From Acidobacteriota bacterium (GTDB lineage Bacteria > Acidobacteriota > Vicinamibacteria > Fen-336): a DNA stretch of 33,371 nucleotides. The notes beneath the pieces are model-generated. The model was not told where the DNA came from. It searched no databases and saw nothing but the letters and a program-made list of their open reading frames with translations. Every line of letters begins with the position of its first letter. Within the stretch, counting starts at the first letter, position 1. A program made the translations under genes and the position numbers. Location: NCBI GenBank assembly GCA_016199625.1, contig JACQGI010000014.1:1-33371 (forward strand). The letters are read 5' to 3'. Of this stretch, positions 6,625 to 14,360 are shown one piece after another.

Positions 6625-7284
6625 ATGAAAGGCAAGCTGTTCGCGAGCCTGGCGGCCGTCGTCGCGTGTCTGGGACTCGCCGCGGACGCGTCTGCGCAGG
6701 CGAAGAAGACGAAGATCAAGGTCGCCGTGATGGACTTCGAGTTCGGCACTCTCGACAACTGGTGGGGGCAATACGACATCGGGAAGGGCATGGCCGATCA
6801 GGTCGTCGACGAGCTGGTCAACGACGCGACGTTCCGGGTCATCGAGCGCAAGAGACTCGACACGGTCCTGGCCGAGCAGGACTTCTCGCGGAGCGATCGG
6901 GCCTCTCCGGACGCCGCGAAGCTCTCCAAGGTCGGGAAGGTGCTCGGGATCAAGTACATCATCACCGGCTCCATCACCAAGTTCTCGACCGAGGCTCGGG
7001 GCGGCGCGGTGCGGATCAAGGGCATCGGCCTCGGCGGCAAGAAGACCAAGAGCGAGGTGCACCTGACGGCTCGCATGGTGGACACGACGACCGCAGAGAT
7101 CGTGGCTTCGGCCAAGGGCCAGGGCTCGTCCAGCAAGGGCGGCGGAGCGGACTTCTCGAAGGGCGGCTTCGGGGTCGGCACCGACTCGGACGAATGGCGA
7201 GCGAGCGGCCTGGGGGACGCCCAGGCTGCCGCGTGCGCCGCCCTGGTGAAGGCTCTCGTGGCCAAAGCCGACACGCTCGAGTAG
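6625..7284 (+). CDS. CsgG/HfaB-like exported protein
   Basis: A 219-residue exported protein with the core of the CsgG family: KIKVAVMDFEFG near residue 32, the helix KGMADQVVDELVNDATFRVIER, then LDTVLAEQDF, a VLGIKYIITGSITKF strand (near 112-126) and a later VHLTARMVDTTTAEIVASAKG pair of strands. CsgG itself forms the outer-membrane curli secretion pore; many short homologues are soluble periplasmic proteins. The signal peptide is ambiguous: ASA-QA at 23-27 suits signal peptidase I, while VVA-C15 could be a lipobox. It is shorter than CsgG (about 277 residues) and no curli genes are nearby, so a curli role is not supported. Strong promoter, Shine-Dalgarno and terminator make it a single-gene unit. 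Confidence 0.82.
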   Translation: MKGKLFASLAAVVACLGLAADASAQAKKTKIKVAVMDFEFGTLDNWWGQYDIGKGMADQVVDELVNDATFRVIERKRLDTVLAEQDFSRSDRASPDAAKLSKVGKVLGIKYIITGSITKFSTEARGGAVRIKGIGLGGKKTKSEVHLTARMVDTTTAEIVASAKGQGSSSKGGGADFSKGGFGVGTDSDEWRASGLGDAQAAACAALVKALVAKADTLE

Positions 7285-7304
7285 CAGAGCGCCGCGGTCC
7301 AGGG

Positions 7305-7338
7305 AAGGGGTCGCCACGTCGCGGCGACCCCTTTTTTT
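7305..7338 (+). terminator. Strong intrinsic terminator after the CsgG-like gene
   Basis: GGGGTCGCC (7307-7315), loop ACGTCGC, GGCGACCCC (7323-7331) and seven T residues. The 9-bp stem is perfect, and two more A-T pairs are possible. The next gene's ATG is only 9 nt after the T-run. Confidence 0.93.
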
Positions 7339-7347
7339 GATCTCCGC

Positions 7348-7914
7348 ATGTCCACGCCGATCCTCACCGTCGCGAACCAGCTCACCATCCTTCGGATGGC
7401 GCTGGCGCCCCTCCTGGTGGTCCTCGTGCTCTCACGGGAGTTCGTCTGGGCGCTGGTCGTGTTCGTGGTGGCCGGCATCACGGACCTCCTCGACGGCCTC
7501 ATCGCGCGCCTCGGGCACCAGAAGACAACCCTCGGGGCGATGATGGACCCGGTGGCCGACAAGATCCTCCTGGCGTCGTCCTTCGTGGCCCTCACCTGGG
7601 GATCGGGGCTCGTCGCTCGCCTCCCCGCCTGGCTCACCGTGACGACGCTCTCCCGCGACGCGATCATCGTGGTGAGCGTGGCGGTCATCAACCTGACCCT
7701 GGGGCGGCGGGTGTTCTATCCTTCGATCCTCGGGAAGCTGTCCACGGCCGCGCAGATCCTGACCGTGGGGCTCGTTCTGCTCATGAACGCGCTGGGGGCC
7801 GAGTTCGGTTGGGCGGGGATCCTCTATGCGTCGACGCTCGCGCTCACGGTGGCGTCGGCCCTCCACTACGTCTACATGGCCTCGGCCAGCCGTCCCAGCT
7901 CGGACGTCGAATGA
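7348..7914 (+). CDS. CDP-alcohol phosphatidyltransferase (PgsA-like)
   Basis: A 188-residue inner-membrane enzyme that joins an alcohol such as glycerol-3-phosphate to CDP-diacylglycerol. The family motif D-x2-D-G-x2-A-R-x8-G-x3-D-x3-D is complete: D46, D49, G50, A53, R54, G63, D67, D71. The N-terminal NQLTILRMALAPLLV is typical of PgsA, which makes phosphatidylglycerolphosphate, but other CDP-alcohol transferases share it. About five membrane segments are visible. There is no Shine-Dalgarno, and the ATG lies 9 nt after a strong terminator, so the source of its transcript is unclear. Its stop overlaps the next gene as ATGA. Confidence 0.87.
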   Translation: MSTPILTVANQLTILRMALAPLLVVLVLSREFVWALVVFVVAGITDLLDGLIARLGHQKTTLGAMMDPVADKILLASSFVALTWGSGLVARLPAWLTVTTLSRDAIIVVSVAVINLTLGRRVFYPSILGKLSTAAQILTVGLVLLMNALGAEFGWAGILYASTLALTVASALHYVYMASASRPSSDVE

Positions 7915-9065
7915 GGGAGGCGCTCCGGAGCTCGTGGCTGCGCCTCCTGGGCGTCGTCGCCGTCCTGGCCCTCGCGCTGTGGGGCGCTTTCGCCCTGCGC
8001 GGCGTCCTGACCCCGTTCGCCGTGGCGTTCGCCGTAGCCTACTTCCTGAACCCGGCCGTGAACGCCATGGAGCGCTTCTTCGCCAAGGACATCGCCCGCA
8101 GCCGGCTCGTCCGAGGCTGGCTCGATCCCCGCGCCGCCGCGGTGGGCGTGCTCGCGGTCCTGGTGATCCTGGCCCTCACCGTCGTGGTGCTGATCATCGT
8201 GCCGGCCGTCGCCGACCAGGTCACAGAGACGGTCAAGAAGCTGCCCGAGTACTTCCGCGTCCTGCGGGCCAAGGTCGAGCCGGCCTACCAGCGCCTCAAC
8301 ATGCGGTACCCGGAGCAGACCGATCAGATCCGCCACCAGATCGAGGAGGCGCTGCGGACGAACCTCCCGCAGCTCCTGAGGCCTGTGACCCGCGTCGTCG
8401 AGGCGGCGTTCTCGAGCCTCCTCGCCTTCGTCCTCACCGTGCTCAACCTCATGGTGATCCCGGTCTTCGTGGTGTACCTCCTGTACGACATGAACCACAT
8501 CCAGGCCGGTGCGAAGGACCTCGTCCCGCACCGATTCCGCGAATACGTCTACTCGCGGGTCCAGGAGGTGGATCGGCTGCTCTCGGCCTTCGCCCGCGGG
8601 CAGGTGACGGTCTGCCTGATCCTGGGGGCCTTCTACTCGATCGGCCTGACGTCCTGCGGCGTCCCGATGGGGCTCCTCGTGGGCTTCGTCATCGGGTTCT
8701 TCAACATGATCCCCTTCATGTCCTACGTCCTCGGGCTCCCCATGGCGCTGCTGCTCTCCTGGCTCGACGACCAGAGCCTCGAGAAGCTCGTGGCGGTGGC
8801 GGTCATCTTCACGGTGGGGCAGTTCGTCGAGGGGAACTTCATCACGCCGCGGATCGTCGGCCAGAGCCTGGGCCTGCACTCGGTGGTCATCATGCTCGCC
8901 GTCCTCGTGGGCGGGACGCTCCTCGGCTTCATCGGCATGCTGGTGGCGGTTCCGGCCACCGCGGCGCTCTCCATCTTCTGGGCCGACCTGCGGGACGGCT
9001 ACCTCCGGAGCGACTTCTACAGGGGGGGAGCACCGCCGGCCCCGCCCCCTCCGTCCCCGGCGTGA
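7911..9065 (+). CDS. AI-2E family transporter (PerM/TqsA-like)
   Basis: A 384-residue membrane protein of the AI-2E exporter superfamily (PF01594). It has two N-terminal helices with LRGVLTPFAVAFAVAYFLNP, a third helix at about 78-100, a long amphipathic soluble stretch (about 105-165) and a C-terminal bundle of four or five helices. That bundle contains FVVYLLYDM, FFNMIPFMSYVLGLPMALLL and a long FTVGQFVEGNFITPRIVG segment, which is highly typical. The tail is Pro-rich. Members export AI-2 or act as ion antiporters; the substrate is not predictable here. The ATG overlaps the preceding gene's stop (ATGA), so translation is coupled. Confidence 0.88.
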   Translation: MREALRSSWLRLLGVVAVLALALWGAFALRGVLTPFAVAFAVAYFLNPAVNAMERFFAKDIARSRLVRGWLDPRAAAVGVLAVLVILALTVVVLIIVPAVADQVTETVKKLPEYFRVLRAKVEPAYQRLNMRYPEQTDQIRHQIEEALRTNLPQLLRPVTRVVEAAFSSLLAFVLTVLNLMVIPVFVVYLLYDMNHIQAGAKDLVPHRFREYVYSRVQEVDRLLSAFARGQVTVCLILGAFYSIGLTSCGVPMGLLVGFVIGFFNMIPFMSYVLGLPMALLLSWLDDQSLEKLVAVAVIFTVGQFVEGNFITPRIVGQSLGLHSVVIMLAVLVGGTLLGFIGMLVAVPATAALSIFWADLRDGYLRSDFYRGGAPPAPPPPSPA

Positions 9066-9090
9066 CGGCGGCGCCGGGTCGGGCGCTCCC

Positions 9091-9273
9091 GTGATCGAGG
9101 ACGTCATCGTCGACTGCCCGTCGTGCGGCGAGGCGATGGCCCTCTCCGTGGACACCACCGCGGGCGCCGAGCAGAGCTACGTGCAGGACTGTCCCGTCTG
9201 CTGCCGGCCGATGGAGGTCTACGTCCAGTGCCGGCCGGGGACGGTGCTCTCCGTCAGCGTCAGCGCCGAGTAG
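9091..9273 (+). CDS. CPxCG-motif cysteine-rich zinc-ribbon protein
   Basis: A 60-residue protein with two cysteine knuckles, C9-P-S-C12-G and C34-P-V-C37-C38, spaced as in a zinc ribbon, and a conserved PMEV strand after the second knuckle. Small CPxCG proteins of this family occur widely in Proteobacteria and Acidobacteriota, with no established function. The start is GTG at 9091, 25 nt after the AI-2E transporter gene. It lies tail to tail with the minus-strand UDP-xylose synthase gene, 4 nt away. Confidence 0.82.
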   Translation: MIEDVIVDCPSCGEAMALSVDTTAGAEQSYVQDCPVCCRPMEVYVQCRPGTVLSVSVSAE

Positions 9274-9277
9274 CGGC

Positions 9278-10213
9278 TCAGATTCCCAGCGTCTTCCTGA
9301 AGTAGGCCAGCGTCACGCTCAGGCCCTCGTCCAGGGGCACCTTGGGCTCCCAGCCGAGCAGCGTCCGGGCGCGGGTGATGTCGGGCTGTCGCACCTTGGG
9401 GTCGTCCACGGGGAGAGGCTTGTGGACGACGCGGCTCTTCGAGCCCGTGAGGGCGATGATCCGCTCGGCGAGCTCCTGGATGGTCATCTCGCGCGGGTTG
9501 CCGATGTTGACCGGGTCCCGCACGTCGGAGGTCAGCAGGCGGTAGATCCCCTCGACGAGGTCCGAGATGAAGCAGAGGCTGCGGGTCTGCGTGCCGTCGC
9601 CGAAGACGGTGACGTCCTCGCTGCGCAGGGCCTGGGACAGGAAGGCGGGGATCGCCCGGCCGTCCTCGACGCGCATCCGCGGCCCGTACGTATTGAAGAT
9701 GCGGACGATGCGTGTCTCGACGCCGTGAACGCGGTGGTAGGCCATGGTCATGGCCTCGGCGAAACGCTTGGCCTCGTCGTAGACCCCGCGCGGGCCGACG
9801 GGGTTGACGTTGCCCCAGTAGTCCTCCCGCTGCGGATGCACGAGCGGGTCGCCGTAGACCTCGGAGGTCGAGGCGATGAGGAAGCGTGCCTTCTTGGCCT
9901 TGGCGAGTCCGAGGGAGTTGTGGGTCCCGAGGCTCCCGACCTTCAGCGTCTGGATGGGGACGCGCAGGTAGTCGATCGGCGATGCCGGGCTCGCGAAGTG
10001 GAGGAGGTAGTCGAGGGGCCCCTCGAGGTGGATGTAGTTCGTGACGTCGTGCTTGACGAAGACGAAATCCCGCCCGGCGAGATGCTCGATGTTGGAGACG
10101 TCGCCAGTGATGAGGTTGTCCATCCCCACGACGGAGACGCCCCGGCCGAGGAGGTACTCGCACAGATGCGACCCGATGAACCCCGCCGCGCCGGTCACGA
10201 GCGCTCTAGGCAT
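9278..10213 (-). CDS. UDP-glucuronate decarboxylase (UDP-xylose synthase)
   Basis: A 311-residue extended-SDR enzyme that oxidises and decarboxylates UDP-glucuronate to UDP-xylose using bound NAD. The NAD motif GAAGFIG is at residues 8-14. The active site has STSE (115-118), Y145 and K149 in GVYDEAKR, preceded by the [11 protein letters not shown] segment that is characteristic of UXS rather than GalE or RmlB. The [10 protein letters not shown] and GDGTQTRS segments also fit UXS. The ATG at 10213 has GAGGAG just upstream. Its substrate is made by the UDP-glucose dehydrogenase at 17612-18910, so the two genes act in sequence. A palindromic repeat separates it from the WcaJ-like gene. Confidence 0.92.
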   Translation of the reverse strand: MPRALVTGAAGFIGSHLCEYLLGRGVSVVGMDNLITGDVSNIEHLAGRDFVFVKHDVTNYIHLEGPLDYLLHFASPASPIDYLRVPIQTLKVGSLGTHNSLGLAKAKKARFLIASTSEVYGDPLVHPQREDYWGNVNPVGPRGVYDEAKRFAEAMTMAYHRVHGVETRIVRIFNTYGPRMRVEDGRAIPAFLSQALRSEDVTVFGDGTQTRSLCFISDLVEGIYRLLTSDVRDPVNIGNPREMTIQELAERIIALTGSKSRVVHKPLPVDDPKVRQPDITRARTLLGWEPKVPLDEGLSVTLAYFRKTLGI

Positions 10214-10225
10214 GTCTCCTCGCTG

Positions 10226-10333
10226 AAACCACAGAGACACAGAGGCACAGAGAAGTGAGGGGGACGAAGAGTCTCGGCGTCGCTTCCATGCAACTTCTCT
10301 GTGTTTCCTCCGTGTCTCTGTGCCTCTGTGGTT
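10226..10333 (+). repeat. Imperfect palindromic ACAGAG-rich repeat, copy 1
   Basis: The left arm (10227-10256) is made of CACAGAG/CACAGAGG units starting AACCACAGAGACACAG. The right arm (10292-10333) is its imperfect reverse complement, ending CTCTGTGGTT. The arms flank about 35 nt of unrelated sequence. It fills the gap between two same-strand genes and could fold into a long hairpin in RNA from either strand. Similar CACAGAG-type intergenic repeats are common in some GC-rich bacteria. Confidence 0.85.
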
Positions 10334-10342
10334 GAGTCCGCG

Positions 10343-11788
10343 TCAGTAGGCGTGCTTCTGGCCGAAGCCGCGGAACAGGGTCATGATCAGGATCTTGACG
10401 TCCAGGAGCAGCGACCAGTTCTCGATGTAGTAGAGGTCGTACTCGATCCGCTTCTCGATGGACGTGTTGCCCCTCCATCCATTGACCTGCGCCCAGCCGG
10501 TGATCCCGCTCTTCACGCGGTGGCGAACCATGTACTGGGGGATCCGCTCCTTGAACTGGCGGACGAAGGGCGGGCGCTCGGGACGCGGGCCCACGAGGCT
10601 CATGTCCCCGAGGACGACGTTGATGAGCTGCGGGAACTCGTCCAGGTTGTACTTCCGCAGCCAGACGCCCACCGTCGTGCGGCGCGGGTCTTCGGCGCTC
10701 GCCCAGACGGGCCCGGTGTCCTTCTCGGCCTCGTCCTGCATCGAGCGGAACTTCCACATGAGGAACGGCTTGCCGTCCACGCTGATGCGCTCCTGGCGGT
10801 AGAAGACGGGGCCGGGGCCGCCCTTCAGCCTGATGAGGGCGGCGATGAAGGCGAAGAGGGGCGACAGCAGGACGAGCAGGGCCGTGCCCAGGACCATGTC
10901 CATGAGCCGCTTGACCATGCTGTTCCAGCCCCGGAGCGGGACCTCGTTCAGGCTGATGATCGGGATGCCGTCCAGGTCCTCGAGAGCGGCCTTGATGGTG
11001 GCGTACTGCACGAGGTCGGGTACTACCTTGATGTCGAGGCACTCGTTGCTGACGCTCTTGATGAGCTTCAGGAGCTTCGCGTGCTCCTCCAGGGGCAGCG
11101 CGATGTAGAGCTGGTCCACGTCGCGGGCGAGGGCCACCTCCATGACCTGGTCCAGGCTCCCGAGAACGGGCAACCCCTCGGCGTGGCCCCGTCCCGGCGT
11201 GTCGTCCACGAGGCCCACGACGTGGTAGCCCAGCTCGCGGTGGGCGACGAGGGTCTCCGCCACGGTCTGCCCCAGCTCGCCCGCGCCTGCCACGAGGACC
11301 CGCTTCACGTTGTAGCCTTGCGCCCACATGTGCTCGAGGTAGCGGCGCAACGCCCACCGGCCGGCGTTCAGGGCCAGGACGTCGAGGACGATGAAGAGAC
11401 CGAAGACCGCCTGGCTGTACTCCCAACGCGGAGCGACCTCAGGCTGGTAGCGGTAGTAGACACGGACGTACAGGGTCGCCCCCAGGGTCACGGCCGAGGC
11501 GATGAGGACGCTGAAGAGGATGCCGAAGAACTCGTCGATGCGGCTCCGTCCGCGCTTGAGCTGGTACAGGCCGTGGAAGTACAGCACGACGGGCCAGAGC
11601 AAGGAGGTGAGGGGCAGGAGGAGGAGGTAGCGGTCGAAGTCCGGGACCCCCTTCGTGACCGGCACGACGCTCGCGACGAGGTCCGACTGGAAGCGGAGCC
11701 AGTAGGCGAGGAGCCAGGCCAGGTCCGTGGACACGACGTCCACGAGCACGAAGACGGCCGTCATCACACGGGCCTGGAACTTCACCAT
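10343..11788 (-). CDS. Undecaprenyl-phosphate glucose-1-phosphate transferase (WcaJ-like)
   Basis: A 481-residue polyprenol-phosphate hexose-1-phosphate transferase that starts repeat-unit synthesis by loading a sugar phosphate onto undecaprenyl phosphate. The N-terminal half has four membrane helices and a CoA-binding-like Rossmann domain (RVLVAGAGELGQTV, near 160-175). A fifth helix follows (around 295-315), then the catalytic sugar-transferase domain with FLMWKFRSM, LRKYNLDEFPQL, GDMSLVGPRPERP and KSGITGWAQVNGWRG. The length and architecture match the WcaJ/TIGR03023 type, which usually uses UDP-glucose. The ATG at 11788 overlaps the upstream glycosyltransferase by 7 nt. Confidence 0.92.
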   Translation of the reverse strand: MVKFQARVMTAVFVLVDVVSTDLAWLLAYWLRFQSDLVASVVPVTKGVPDFDRYLLLLPLTSLLWPVVLYFHGLYQLKRGRSRIDEFFGILFSVLIASAVTLGATLYVRVYYRYQPEVAPRWEYSQAVFGLFIVLDVLALNAGRWALRRYLEHMWAQGYNVKRVLVAGAGELGQTVAETLVAHRELGYHVVGLVDDTPGRGHAEGLPVLGSLDQVMEVALARDVDQLYIALPLEEHAKLLKLIKSVSNECLDIKVVPDLVQYATIKAALEDLDGIPIISLNEVPLRGWNSMVKRLMDMVLGTALLVLLSPLFAFIAALIRLKGGPGPVFYRQERISVDGKPFLMWKFRSMQDEAEKDTGPVWASAEDPRRTTVGVWLRKYNLDEFPQLINVVLGDMSLVGPRPERPPFVRQFKERIPQYMVRHRVKSGITGWAQVNGWRGNTSIEKRIEYDLYYIENWSLLLDVKILIMTLFRGFGQKHAY

Positions 11789-12897
11789 TGAGCTGTTTCC
11801 CTGGAGCGTTGGGTCAGGGCTCTGTCCACGAAGCCCCGGAAGCGCGTTTCGAAGGCCTCGCGGCTGCAGGTCATCGCCCGGGCTCGAAGCGTCGCGGTAT
11901 TAAAGCGCACGCCTTCCAGCGAGTCAATGGCGGCGCGGAGGGCCACGGGCGTCGGCTCCCGGAAGACGAGGCCCGTTTCGCCCGGAAGGACGGACTCGGG
12001 TCCTCCCCCTTCCCCGAAGACCACGGCGGGTCGGCCGCAGGCCATCGCCTCGAGCGGGACGATCCCGAAGTCCTCGACGCCCGGCATGATCACCGCCCGG
12101 CAGCGCCGGTACAGGTCGCGCAGCGCGTCGTCGTCCGCCCGGCCCAGGAACGTCACTTCGGCAGGGGCCTGCGCCCTGAGGCGTCGCTCTTCGGGGCCCG
12201 AGCCCACGATCCGCAGCGGACGACCGGTCCCCCGGTAGGCCTCGAGGACCAGATCGATGCGCTTGTAGGGCGCGAGCGCCGAGACCACGAGGTCGTACCC
12301 GCCCGGCTCGTCGGCGCCCGGCGTGAAGAAATCGGTGTCCACGGGTGGCGCGATGACCTCGGCGGGCCGGCCATAGTAACGACGGATGCGCGCCGCGACG
12401 TAGGCGCTGTTCGCGGCGAAGGCGTGGACGCCGCCCGAAGTGACCACGTCCCACGCACGCAGCCCGTCGGCGATCGCCGCGATGAACCATCCCGTTGCGC
12501 GCGAGACGCGCCCGGGACCGAAGTAGTCGTCGTAGCGGTCCCACACGTAGCGCATGGGCGTGTGGCAGTAGCAGGCGTGGACCGCTCCGGACGGGACGCG
12601 CACGCCCTTGGCGACGCAGTGGGAGCTGGAGACGACGAGGTCGAAGCCCGAGAAGTCCATGGAGGCCGCGGCGGCGGGGAACAGGGGGAGGTAGTACCGG
12701 TAGCGGGCCTCCACGGCCGGGAGGCTCTGGACGAAGGTGGTCCGGATCTCACGCGCCTCGATCTCCGGCGCCACCGAGCCCGGGAAGTGGAGCAGCGTGA
12801 AGACCGGCGCCCCGGGGAAGAGCCGGCAGAGCGAGAGGAGGACCTTCTCGCCGCCGCGCATCCCCGTCAGCCAGTCATGGACGATCGCAACGCGCAG
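11782..12897 (-). CDS. GT4 family glycosyltransferase with no normal start codon
   Basis: A GT-B glycosyltransferase of family 4. The conserved N-terminus VAIVHDWLTGMRGGEKVLLS is in frame, followed by VSSSHCVAKGVR, YCHTPMRYVWDRYDDYF, NSAYVAARIRRYYG, VVSALAPYKRIDL and the donor-site EDFGIVPLEAMACGRPAV. But the codons before VAIVHDW are TGA-CCT-CTG-CGC, so no ATG, GTG or TTG is available; CTG at 12897 is the only near-cognate start. The next ATG (12861) would remove the first beta strand and the conserved HDW, leaving 359 residues. The repeat at 12914-13028 ends just upstream, so a rearrangement may have removed the original start. Translation may be weak. Confidence 0.8.
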   Translation of the reverse strand: MRVAIVHDWLTGMRGGEKVLLSLCRLFPGAPVFTLLHFPGSVAPEIEAREIRTTFVQSLPAVEARYRYYLPLFPAAAASMDFSGFDLVVSSSHCVAKGVRVPSGAVHACYCHTPMRYVWDRYDDYFGPGRVSRATGWFIAAIADGLRAWDVVTSGGVHAFAANSAYVAARIRRYYGRPAEVIAPPVDTDFFTPGADEPGGYDLVVSALAPYKRIDLVLEAYRGTGRPLRIVGSGPEERRLRAQAPAEVTFLGRADDDALRDLYRRCRAVIMPGVEDFGIVPLEAMACGRPAVVFGEGGGPESVLPGETGLVFREPTPVALRAAIDSLEGVRFNTATLRARAMTCSREAFETRFRGFVDRALTQRSRETAQW

Positions 12898-12913
12898 AGG
12901 TCACCAAGGAATG

Positions 12914-13028
12914 GAGCCACAGAGCCCACAGAGAACACAGAGATGATAGGGGAGGTCCTTCGAGGGCGTGAAATCCGGAGGGAGCGGTTCGTCCGCGGTC
13001 TCCGTGCGCTCTGTGCTCTCTGTGGCTC
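12914..13028 (+). repeat. Imperfect palindromic ACAGAG-rich repeat, copy 2
   Basis: The left arm (12914-12943) begins GAGCCACAGAGCCCACAGAG. The right arm (12998-13028) is its imperfect reverse complement, ending CTCTCTGTGGCTC. About 54 nt lie between the arms. It sits between two same-strand glycosyltransferase genes, 16 nt upstream of the possible CTG start at 12897. It belongs to the same family as the element at 10226-10333. Confidence 0.82.
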
Positions 13029-13068
13029 TGTTCGCCGTTCGGTCCGTTGCGGTCGCGCCGTAGCGGCC

Positions 13069-14223
13069 CTACCGCGTCGTCTCGGGGGCGGGGACGGCGG
13101 GGACCGGGACGCCGAGGGCTTTCATGTACCCGGTGTGGATGGCCTTGACGGAGCGCTCCCAACTGAAGCTCCGCACCCGCGCGTGGCCGAGGGCGACGAG
13201 CTCCGCCCGGAGCGCCGGGTCGCCGAGGACGCGCTCGACGCCACCCGCGATGTCCTCGACGCTGTACGGGTCCACGAGGAGGGCCGCGTCGCCCACGACC
13301 TCGGGGAGCGACGAGATGCGCGACGTGACGACAGGCGTGCCGCAGGCCATGGCCTCGAGGGGCGGCAGGCCGAACCCCTCGTACAGGGAGGGGAAGGCGA
13401 AGGCGGCGGCCAGGCGATAGAGCGCGGCGAGGGTGCGGTCGGGGACGAAGCCGAAGAAGCGCACGTCCTGCCGCACGCCGGCGGCCTCCACGGCGCGGCG
13501 GAGCGAGCCGTAGCGGTTGACCTCGTCGCCGATGATGAAGAGCTTCAGGTCCTCGTGGCCGGCGCGCTGCTTGAGGAGGCCGAAGGCGGCGACCAGGCGC
13601 TCGAGGTTCTTGTGCGGCTTGATGTTCCCCGCGTAGAGGACGAAGCGGCCCCGGATCTGGTAGCGCTCCCGGACCCGCTCCATCTCCTCCTCGCCGGGAT
13701 CCACGAGGAGCGCGTCGTCGATGGCGTTGGGAACCACCAGGACCCTCTCGGGGTCCGCCTCGGGGTAGAAGCGCAGGATGTCTCGCTTCGACGCCTCGGA
13801 GACGGTGAAGACGAGCGCGCTGCGGCGGACGGCCCGGCCCATCATGGACCGGGCGTAGTGGAGGGCCATGCGATTGGGCAGGTACTGCGGGAACAGCAGG
13901 TGGATGCAGTCGTGGACGGTCACCACCGAGGGGATCGGGCACAGCCATGGGAGCACGTAGTGGGGAGAGTGGAGGAGGTCGGCCTTCAGGCGGCGGAGCT
14001 GGTGGGGGATCGACCAATGCTCCTTGATCCCGTAGCCGGCCGAGTCCTCGACGACGGGGACGAAGTTCTCGGCGAGATCGCGGAGGGTCGCCTCATCCGC
14101 GCGGTCGCACAGGAGGAAGTACGTGGTCTCCCGATCGAGGCGCGCGAGGTGACGCACCAGGTTCCGCACGTAGGTGCCGATGCCGTAGTCCCGCCATTTG
14201 CGGGCGTCGATGGCGATCTTCAT
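13069..14223 (-). CDS. GT4 family glycosyltransferase
   Basis: A 384-residue retaining GT-B glycosyltransferase. It starts MKIAIDARKWRDYGIGTYVR, the usual family-4 opening with a glycine loop, followed by LLHSPHYVLPW, VVTVHDCIHLLFPQY, TVSEASKRDILRFY, VVPNAIDD and FVLYAGNIKPHKNLERLV. The nucleotide-sugar site SLYEGFGLPPLEAMACGTPVV (E-x7-E) is complete, as is the later LPEVVGDAALLVDP. Likely adds one hexose, in the alpha configuration, to the lipid-linked repeat unit at the inner face of the cytoplasmic membrane; donor and acceptor are not predictable. The ATG at 14223 has no strong Shine-Dalgarno. Confidence 0.9.
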   Translation of the reverse strand: MKIAIDARKWRDYGIGTYVRNLVRHLARLDRETTYFLLCDRADEATLRDLAENFVPVVEDSAGYGIKEHWSIPHQLRRLKADLLHSPHYVLPWLCPIPSVVTVHDCIHLLFPQYLPNRMALHYARSMMGRAVRRSALVFTVSEASKRDILRFYPEADPERVLVVPNAIDDALLVDPGEEEMERVRERYQIRGRFVLYAGNIKPHKNLERLVAAFGLLKQRAGHEDLKLFIIGDEVNRYGSLRRAVEAAGVRQDVRFFGFVPDRTLAALYRLAAAFAFPSLYEGFGLPPLEAMACGTPVVTSRISSLPEVVGDAALLVDPYSVEDIAGGVERVLGDPALRAELVALGHARVRSFSWERSVKAIHTGYMKALGVPVPAVPAPETTR

Positions 14224-14308
14224 GGTTCCCGCGCGTCCCGGCGACCGGAGGCTGCCTCACAGACGTTCTTGTTCGACCCTGTTGGCGCGTGCCCAGTATC
14301 CCCTCGTG

Positions 14309-14338
14309 ACCCTAGCACGAGCCGGAGAGGAAAGGCAA
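14309..14338 (-). promoter_or_regulatory. Possible promoter in the gap between two glycosyltransferase genes
   Basis: In the 137-nt gap 14224-14360, the minus strand has TTGCCT (14338-14333), an 18-nt spacer and TAGGGT (14314-14309). The leader to the ATG at 14223 would be about 80 nt. The match is modest. Nothing else was seen in this gap. Confidence 0.3.
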
Positions 14339-14360
14339 TGAAATCCGTGGCCTACGTGGG

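Noticed and set aside
6625-7284. Curli secretion system
   Set aside because: Only one CsgG-like protein, shorter than CsgG; no CsgA, B, E or F homologue in the window.
10226-10333. Palindromic repeat as an intrinsic terminator
   Set aside because: The arms are long and imperfect with no T-run following on either strand.
10226-13028. CRISPR array from repeated CACAGAG units
   Set aside because: Units are short, directly abutting and form imperfect inverted arms; there are no spacers and no cas genes.
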